Source: Conidiobolus incongruus B7586
Taxonomy: Eukaryota; Entomophthoromycota; Entomophthoromycetes; Entomophthorales; Conidiobolaceae
Assembly: GCA_000697335.1 (NCBI GenBank)
Contig: JNEM01008735.1
Location: forward strand, 1 to 27,038
Direction of reading: 5' to 3'
Length of the DNA: 27,038 bases
Under the pieces are notes generated by a model, which saw only the letters and a list, made by a program, of their open reading frames with translations, ran no database searches and was not told the DNA's origin. Shown in pieces: positions 21,101 through 27,038 of the stretch. How positions within the stretch are numbered: the first letter of the stretch is position 1; each line of letters opens with the position of its first letter. Both the position numbers and the translations under genes were made by a program.

Positions 21101-23224
21101 CATCAACCACAACGCTGGGCACGTTGGAGTTTTCCTCGGTATTGGAGGCTTCGGGATTGACAGCTTCGGTACCTTCCCACTCAAGAGTAGCATTCTCAAA
21201 ACCGATAACGGGATGGTTAGCGGTGGTAGGTACGGACAAATTTTCATACTTAGAGGTGTTGGACTCCTTCAAGAAGTTGTTGATACGTCCCAATGAGACC
21301 TTGGCTTGGAGCAACATGTTAATAATATCGGGGAGCTGATCAATGGGCTCTCTCAACATCTTGAATACCAATAAGGATGTGAAAGCAATGGGAGAGGTCA
21401 AATCATTACCGGCGACTCTGGTGTACACGACGAAACAAACGCAGGTAAGTGCCATGGGGAAACAGAACCAAATTGTGGCAGCAATCAGCCAAACGAGAGT
21501 TCTTCGGGTCAAGACTTTCAACTCGGCCTCACGCGATTTGTTAATCTTAGCTTTGAACTGATCTTCCCAAGCGAAGAACTTGATAATACGAATACCTTGA
21601 AGTAACTCATTAATATTATCCATACGTTTGTCACTAGCAGCCATCAATTGCTGCTGGACACGATCCCACCAGCGGGAAATTCTCATGTTGATGGGCATCA
21701 TGATCAAGGTCATACCAAACGCGACGAAGGCAGTCCAACCCAATACAGTGTATAAGCATGCCAAACTGATGAAAATTTGAATAGGAAAAATGTATACGTA
21801 ATTCATATAGGAGCAAGCTTCGGCGATTTCGTGACAGTCAACACTCATAAAATTGGTAATCTTACCCGGATTGGAAGTTTCACTACCCTCTTTGATGCTG
21901 GACTGGTCCTTACGTTGTAAAATTTTGCGGTACACTTCGCTGATGACAATGGTTTTAATACTGATACCGATTCTTCTTCCGTAGAAAAGAGCTTGGGAGT
22001 CGGCCAAAGATTTGAGGAATGTGGTAGTTAACATCCCGCAAATTAGGTAGAACCCAAATTCGACAGAGGTATAGAAATCTCGGCCTAAACCATCTTTGGT
22101 GGGCGTGCCAATATAGTCCAAGTACAAGTACAGCAAAAAGGGATTGGCGAATCCGATCAACGTGACGCCGACGGACCAGAAGGATTGATATATTAGGGGG
22201 CGGAGGAAGTAGCGGAACAATTTACCTTCGAAAGATTTAGCACTACTTTCAAAATTGTGGAAATCGTCACCCAAAAACTTGGCAGTTTCGTGATAATCCA
22301 TACTCCAAACATCTTCGGGATTCACCGGATTCTTGTACCCGTAGTTTAAAAGAGGATTCACCCAGCTGAAAGTTAAACGACTGAACAACGACGACAAAGT
22401 TTCGGGACTTGGATAAATCTTTTCCGTAGTAGCATTCAAATTCATTTTCGAAATTTTTCTAGTCATTAATAAACTTTGAGCTGTTAATGACAAATCAACG
22501 ATGAGAATGGAGCCGTTGAAAATACTTTCAATGATATAATTTAGTGGGTGATGTTCAATGAACAGGTGGGATCTCAATTTCAAGAAATCACTAACTGTTA
22601 AAAGTATATAGAAGAGTCGCAATTCGCCGAGTTTGGACTGGTTATTACGGTTAAGGAATGCTAACATCGTAATATAAGCCCATACTCCAACAGTCACCAC
22701 GGGTTCGACACTTCTACCTGGAGAATCATCCCTACCCGAACTTTCAATCGCTACAGCGCGTCCTATGACAATTAACAATTGAATCAAACTGGCTAACAAC
22801 AGTCCATAATTGTACTTAGTAGGAGCTTCGTAGTATTTGAGAGCTGGTGTAGGTTTTAAATTGTCTTCACTGCTGATATTAAGAGTTGAGTCACTGCTGA
22901 AAGCGTTTTGAGGTACTCTCTGATACTCCGAGCTGGTGCGTAAATATATCGTAATGAGACCTTTAAGACTTGTAAATGCTATGCTGAGGATGATTAACAA
23001 TAGGGGAAGACATGTTTTGAGAATACTATATAATAGTTAGAATATGGTTTAAGTATGAAGTTAAAAGGCTTACACAGTGATAAAACATTCGGATAAGATA
23101 AAATTTAAACCCAAATTCTAACCAAATATAAAAAATAAATAAATAATAGTTAATGAGATAGTTTTATAATACTTACGTCAAAGTTATCACTAGGACAAAT
23201 AAAGTTGAATTTATCATTCAACAT
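18154..23224 (-). CDS. ABCC/MRP-type full ABC transporter, five exons
   Basis: Exons (minus strand): 23224-23177, 23117-23074, 23025-18536, 18483-18349 and 18299-18154. The four introns are 59, 48, 52 and 49 nt, and the product is about 1620 residues. Order: TMD0 (about 1-180, with N-terminal FNFIC and SECFITVILK typical of MRPs), TMD1 (about 260-590, [13 protein letters not shown]), NBD1 with Walker A GPTGCGKT (696-703), LSGGQ (803-807) and Walker B ILDD (D827); a charged linker (about 880-950); TMD2 (about 960-1290); NBD2 with Walker [10 protein letters not shown] (1372-1380), signature FSQGQ (1502-1506) and Walker B IIMDE, then ATASVD rebuilt across intron 3. D1526 is the Walker B Asp and E1527 the catalytic Glu. 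NBD1 has Asp828 in place of the catalytic Glu, the usual ABCC asymmetry. ABCC proteins export or sequester glutathione conjugates, bile-acid-like anions and drugs at the vacuole or plasma membrane. The TMD0 favours the MRP/Ybt1/Ycf1 branch over Yor1; substrate unknown. Confidence 0.93.
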
Positions 23225-23890
23225 ACTTTATGTATTTTTTTTATTTTCTAAAATAATAATCTATATATATGTATATATATATCAATGATTTTAAATCTAT
23301 AATAACAATCAAAATAAAATAATAATTAAAATTGATGAGTTATTAAAACTCATTTATAATCAAATATTATATTGATTCAATTTTAACATTTTTATACACA
23401 TGTTTGATATCAATTAATTCTAACATTTAATTTAATTTATGGGATGATCAAAATTTGGTAATTTTTTATGAAATTACTTAATTTATATGTAATAATCCAC
23501 TTAAAACCAAATTCAGATTATCTTTTAATTACCAGGGAAAGTAATTTTGTAAAGATGATCATATCAGTGAGAAAATAATTAGAGAACATTTTAAATTTTA
23601 ACCGATTAATTATTGGGATCTTGGAATTCTCAATGTAAATGTCCAGAGGGAGGTAGATTAAAATTAAAATAAATAAAGGATACAAAGAATTTTTTTTCAA
23701 TTGTCATTCTATTTTAACAACTAAAATTGGATATAAATTGAAAAATTTGATTATTTTTTTGTATCCAATAGTTGATTATTAATATCTTGTGGATAACTTT
23801 GGGATTATATATTTATTAGTTTAATAGTTAAATCATTAATAATCCTTTAACAACAAATATTGATAAAAATTATTTATTTGAACTTATGGA
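23225..23890. other. Intergenic DNA upstream of the ABCC gene
   Basis: This is the promoter region of the ABCC gene and the 3' flank of TRS33. An alternating TA tract at about 23260-23283 lies 36-59 bp before the ABCC start and could act as its TATA element. No gene supported. Confidence 0.5.
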
Positions 23891-23893
23891 TGA

Positions 23894-24663
23894 TTACATT
23901 TTTGTTAATTTGATTTGAAAAGTACCTAATTTGAGTTAAAATGTGAGATATATTTATAATTAATATAACTTACATTGAGGTGAGTTAACGATTTCTGGAG
24001 TTACAGTTGCTGGAATTCCCAAGTTGTTAAGGGCTCCTCGAATTTGGCCGCATGTGAACCACGCATACTATCTAAAGTTAATCATTATTTTATATCAGGT
24101 TATTGGAGTTACCTTATTCCCCATTTTCAGACTGGATTCTGTATCGAATGTGGACAGTTTCAACAAATGTTGGAATTGGTTATCATAGAGTACGTAAACA
24201 CCCTATTTGGAATGAATAAATTAATTATTATAAAATTGTTGAAATTACCCTATGATTGGTTTTCAAATGGTCCACCTGCTTCTTAAATAGCTGAAACCAA
24301 AACTCCTTACAAATAAATTTGATGATTTCTAAGCTGTCTATAAATCGAGGTTTGTCCTTGGTATATCTAATCCAATTAACATATATTCGATCACGATTTG
24401 TGAATCGATTACCTTTCAACCAATTTAAACCCAATTTCAAAACCCATCAACTCCAATTTCCTACTCACTATATCATCTTTATCGGTACTTGACAAGTGTA
24501 AAATAGTCTCCTGTAAAATAAACTCCATAGTACTAGCATTCACCAATTTCAAATACTGATTGTCGTGTAATTGTTGAGAATTAGACACCAAATCCTGCTC
24601 GTGACTTATTCTCTTAACGATATTAATGTGTTGAGGTGTGATGGTAACGTTATCAAGTGTCAT
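23894..24663 (-). CDS. TRS33: TRAPP complex subunit Trs33 / TRAPPC6, five exons
   Basis: Exons (minus strand): 24663-24413, 24366-24249, 24202-24113, 24067-23974 and 23925-23894. The introns are 46, 46, 45 and 48 nt, and the product is 194 residues. Joined exons give the full C-terminal Trs33 signature: [60 protein letters not shown], then [20 protein letters not shown] and ending [13 protein letters not shown]. Human TRAPPC6 has ENMGFRVGQGLIERFTKD, IMKFICKDFWTTVFKKQIDN, LRTNHQGIYVLQDN and FTCGLIRGGLSNLGI at the same places. The N-terminal 60 residues are less conserved; [11 protein letters not shown] fits the first family helix. Trs33 helps assemble TRAPPII/III, the guanine-nucleotide exchange factors for Ypt1/Rab1 and Ypt31/Rab11 in ER-Golgi and Golgi trafficking. 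Intron 3 has two AGs four bases apart, and only the second (24068-24069) keeps the frame. Identification is firm. Confidence 0.92.
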
Positions 24664-24793
24664 TTTCCTATTTTTGTGTTACATTGAATATCTTAAAGAG
24701 ACTGGAATTTGTTAAATTTTTATTTGGAATTTGTGATAAAGGGGATTATGGGACGATTTGAGACAGTTTGGATAAATCTATTTCCAAATCTTA

Positions 24794-24801
24794 TCACGTG
24801 A
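24794..24801. promoter_or_regulatory. TCACGTGA palindrome (E-box) upstream of TRS33
   Basis: A perfect CACGTG core with symmetric T/A flanks lies 131-138 bp before the TRS33 start. It is the canonical site for Cbf1/Pho4-type bHLH factors. In such AT-rich DNA a chance occurrence is less likely, but function is unproven. Confidence 0.35.
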
Positions 24802-24809
24802 GTAGGTCG

Positions 24810-26238
24810 ATTCACAAGCAATGTTAAAGCTTTTGTTTGAATTTCTTTATTAATTTAAATTTTCTTTGATAAACATAAACCAAATCCTAAAATTTGGAAT
24901 ACTAAACATTATGAAAGTGACTTAATTAAATTGAATATCCGATTAATTCATAAATTATATTGAATTTATTTATCTGTTTAAAATAATTAGCGAGCATAAT
25001 ACTTTTTGATAATAACGCATTATATTAGTAATACATTTTTTAATTTAACCTGTTTATAAATTCAAAAATTTTGAAGACAGTGATGATGAATGAAGCGCTT
25101 AAATGAAATTAATTGGGATTTGTTACATTGTTTATACTATTATACTATCTAAAATATTCAATTAGTTCATAATTTTTTAATGATCTAAATACAACTAGTA
25201 GTAGCTTTACTGATCAGTGTTTTTAAATTATTGCTAAATATTGAATTCCAGCATTATTATCATTTAATTTGAATTATCAGTCGTATCATCATCACAAAAA
25301 TTCTTTATAAAGTTTGATATAGATATCGATTCATATAATAAGTTGTTTGTAAGGAAAATAGGGTCATTATAAGTAATCAGAATTTGATTAATTTCAATTT
25401 AAATTTTTAATAACTTGTATTGAAAATTTTATACATTCAATGCTGACAAATTCAACAATTATTTCATCAGCATATATTATGTTGTTCTCTTAGCCAATTC
25501 CAATAATCACTTCAAAAACTATATAAATAATGATCATTTCACTTTATTATTAGATTTTTAATCATTATTAGAATACTACAATAAACTTTTCACAATATTA
25601 CAAATTATTCTTCAATGATTAATTAAACCTTAAATACCAGACTCATAGTCAGAATATTGAATTAACTTCGTTTATCAAAATATTTTTGTAAAACTTAACA
25701 AATAGGAGTAAAAAAATATCAAACTTCTCATACTTATTTCAAAATTCATAGAACTAAATTCAACTCGGAAAATATTAAATAATATTCTTTCAATCATTAT
25801 GGAATATAAAATATTACTATTGTGAAAAAATGTGAAAACCACATGGCTTGGAATATATATAAATATGATCTCTCATCTATAAACTTCATCAATTCAATTT
25901 TTTATTAGTTTTGGTAATATTTGCTAGGATTTGTATATATTATTATACAATTTGTTTATTGTCCAAATCACTTAGTTTTTTAATTATAAATTAAATTATT
26001 GGACTTTTTTAGGTCAATATTTTTTGATTTGGTATTCTAAAAGTTTTAAAAGAATGGCCAAAGTATTAATAGCTTTAATATTTATTATCAATATGCAATA
26101 TAATTTTTTGATAGGAAAAATTACTTTCTTTATCGATCTTAACTAAATATTAAAGTTCAATTTAGGTTTGAGATTATATAAGTTTTTGTTTTATTTTCAA
26201 TATATTAAATAATAAAATATTTGTTTTAATTAAATGAT

Positions 26239-26269
<31 letters not shown>

Positions 26270-27038
26270 TATGTTACCAATAATTTATTCATTATAAAGT
26301 TAATATAATATTAAAAATCTTCAATAAAAATCTATATTAATAATTTTAATTCTATAATATATATAAAAATTAAATTTCGAAATTTCTATTTTACTTTACA
26401 TAAAAAATCGAAATACTAATTGAAAAGTAATATATATACTTTAATTAATAGCTCTGAATTAAATTTATATTATTATTATTATTGTTATTATGACAATTTT
26501 TGCAATTTATTATATTAAGGAATTTTTCATAAATAATAAACTAAAAAGATATCTGAATAGCTGATTTACTTTAATTCAATATTTTACTATTATTGAAGCT
26601 ATAAGAATTTACTGGATATATTGGTTTAATATATCAATTAACTAATTTTAAATTATAGTTTTTATTCAAAAAACTAAAATAAAAATGATAACATAATATC
26701 AATGCATATTTTCCTTTTATTTTAATAAATAAATTCCATAATAATGATAATTATTCAATTTTTATATATTAATTTTATTAGTTTATTTCTAAAATTATAT
26801 TGTTAATCATAAAATCAATAGGCAGGATTATATTAATATTTTTTATTATGTTAAATTTTGAATTTGCCAAAATAATCATTATCCTAAGAAATATTATCTA
26901 ATATATATAATAAATATAATTATAAGGATTAAATATTAATAAATAGATTTTTAATCATTTCAAATTAATACTTAATTATTATTATTTATAATCGAAATTT
27001 TTCTTTATATTTTTATATTATAAAATAATATTATTTAT
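24810..27038. other. AT-rich intergenic region to the window end
   Basis: No gene, tRNA or transposon coding trace is visible on either strand. The region includes a (TA)11 tract at 26239-26260 and an ATT-rich triplet run near 26467-26490. Any gene to the right begins beyond the window. Confidence 0.55.
26239..26260. repeat. (TA)11 microsatellite
   Basis: Eleven uninterrupted TA units, followed by T-rich sequence. A simple repeat. Confidence 0.9.

Noticed and set aside
23518-23700. 60-codon minus-strand frame between the ABCC gene and TRS33
   Set aside because: Leu/Ile/Lys-rich chance frame with no start context, splice signals or recognisable motif.
24044-24286. 80-codon plus-strand frame across TRS33 exons 2-4
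   Set aside because: Antisense to conserved exons and introns of TRS33; no independent evidence.
1-27038. tRNA, rRNA or CRISPR-like features
   Set aside because: I looked for GGTTCGA-type B boxes with cloverleaf arms, long conserved RNA blocks and regularly spaced repeats by eye and found none. A covariance-model scan would be needed to exclude AT-rich tRNAs fully.

Overview
The window comes from a very AT-rich eukaryotic nuclear genome. Five protein-coding genes sit as GC-richer islands in intergenic DNA made almost entirely of A and T. A plasma-membrane H+-ATPase of the fungal P3A type, tiny uniform introns (45-59 nt, GTAAGT-like donors, TAG acceptors, CTAAC/CTAAT-like branch sites) and an ABCC transporter point to a fungus. 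The extreme AT bias suggests an early-diverging lineage, such as entomophthoralean Conidiobolus relatives or the anaerobic chytrids. That placement is inference, not a match.

Layout: 1-5600 is AT-rich intergenic DNA with a few GC-elevated, coding-like or regulatory-like islands. 5840-8539 (+) is an intronless, strongly codon-biased PMA1-type proton pump, probably with a 5'UTR intron. 8540-11460 is intergenic with one neat hairpin. 11461-12403 (-) is a three-exon BCP1/BCCIP gene. 13093-15830 is a graveyard of two DNA transposons. The first is a Tc1-like element (13093-14665) with nested inverted/direct repeats and TA duplications. The second is a mariner-like remnant beside it. 16166-16963 (-) encodes a secreted Thr/Tyr/Lys-repeat protein with a clear TATA box. 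18154-23224 (-) is a five-exon ABCC/MRP-type transporter of about 1620 residues. 23894-24663 (-) is a five-exon TRAPP subunit Trs33/TRAPPC6 gene. The remainder to 27038 is AT-rich with no gene seen.

The genes are not a pathway or cluster. They are ordinary eukaryotic housekeeping functions (proton gradient, ribosome-related chaperone, vesicle tethering, organic-anion/conjugate export) plus one lineage-type secreted low-complexity protein. Exon structures for BCP1, the ABCC gene and TRS33 were rebuilt by hand from splice signals, frame continuity and family motifs. They extend the open frames to full-length products of 281, 1620 and 194 residues.

The most interesting material is the Tc1 fossil. 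It has Sleeping Beauty-like IR/DR architecture, and its transposase keeps one reading frame for over 300 codons while stops replace Trp and Gln codons. This looks like transition-driven (RIP-like or methyl-C deamination) decay. The secreted Tyr-Lys-Thr repeat protein, which has an adhesive-like composition, is the next best lead.
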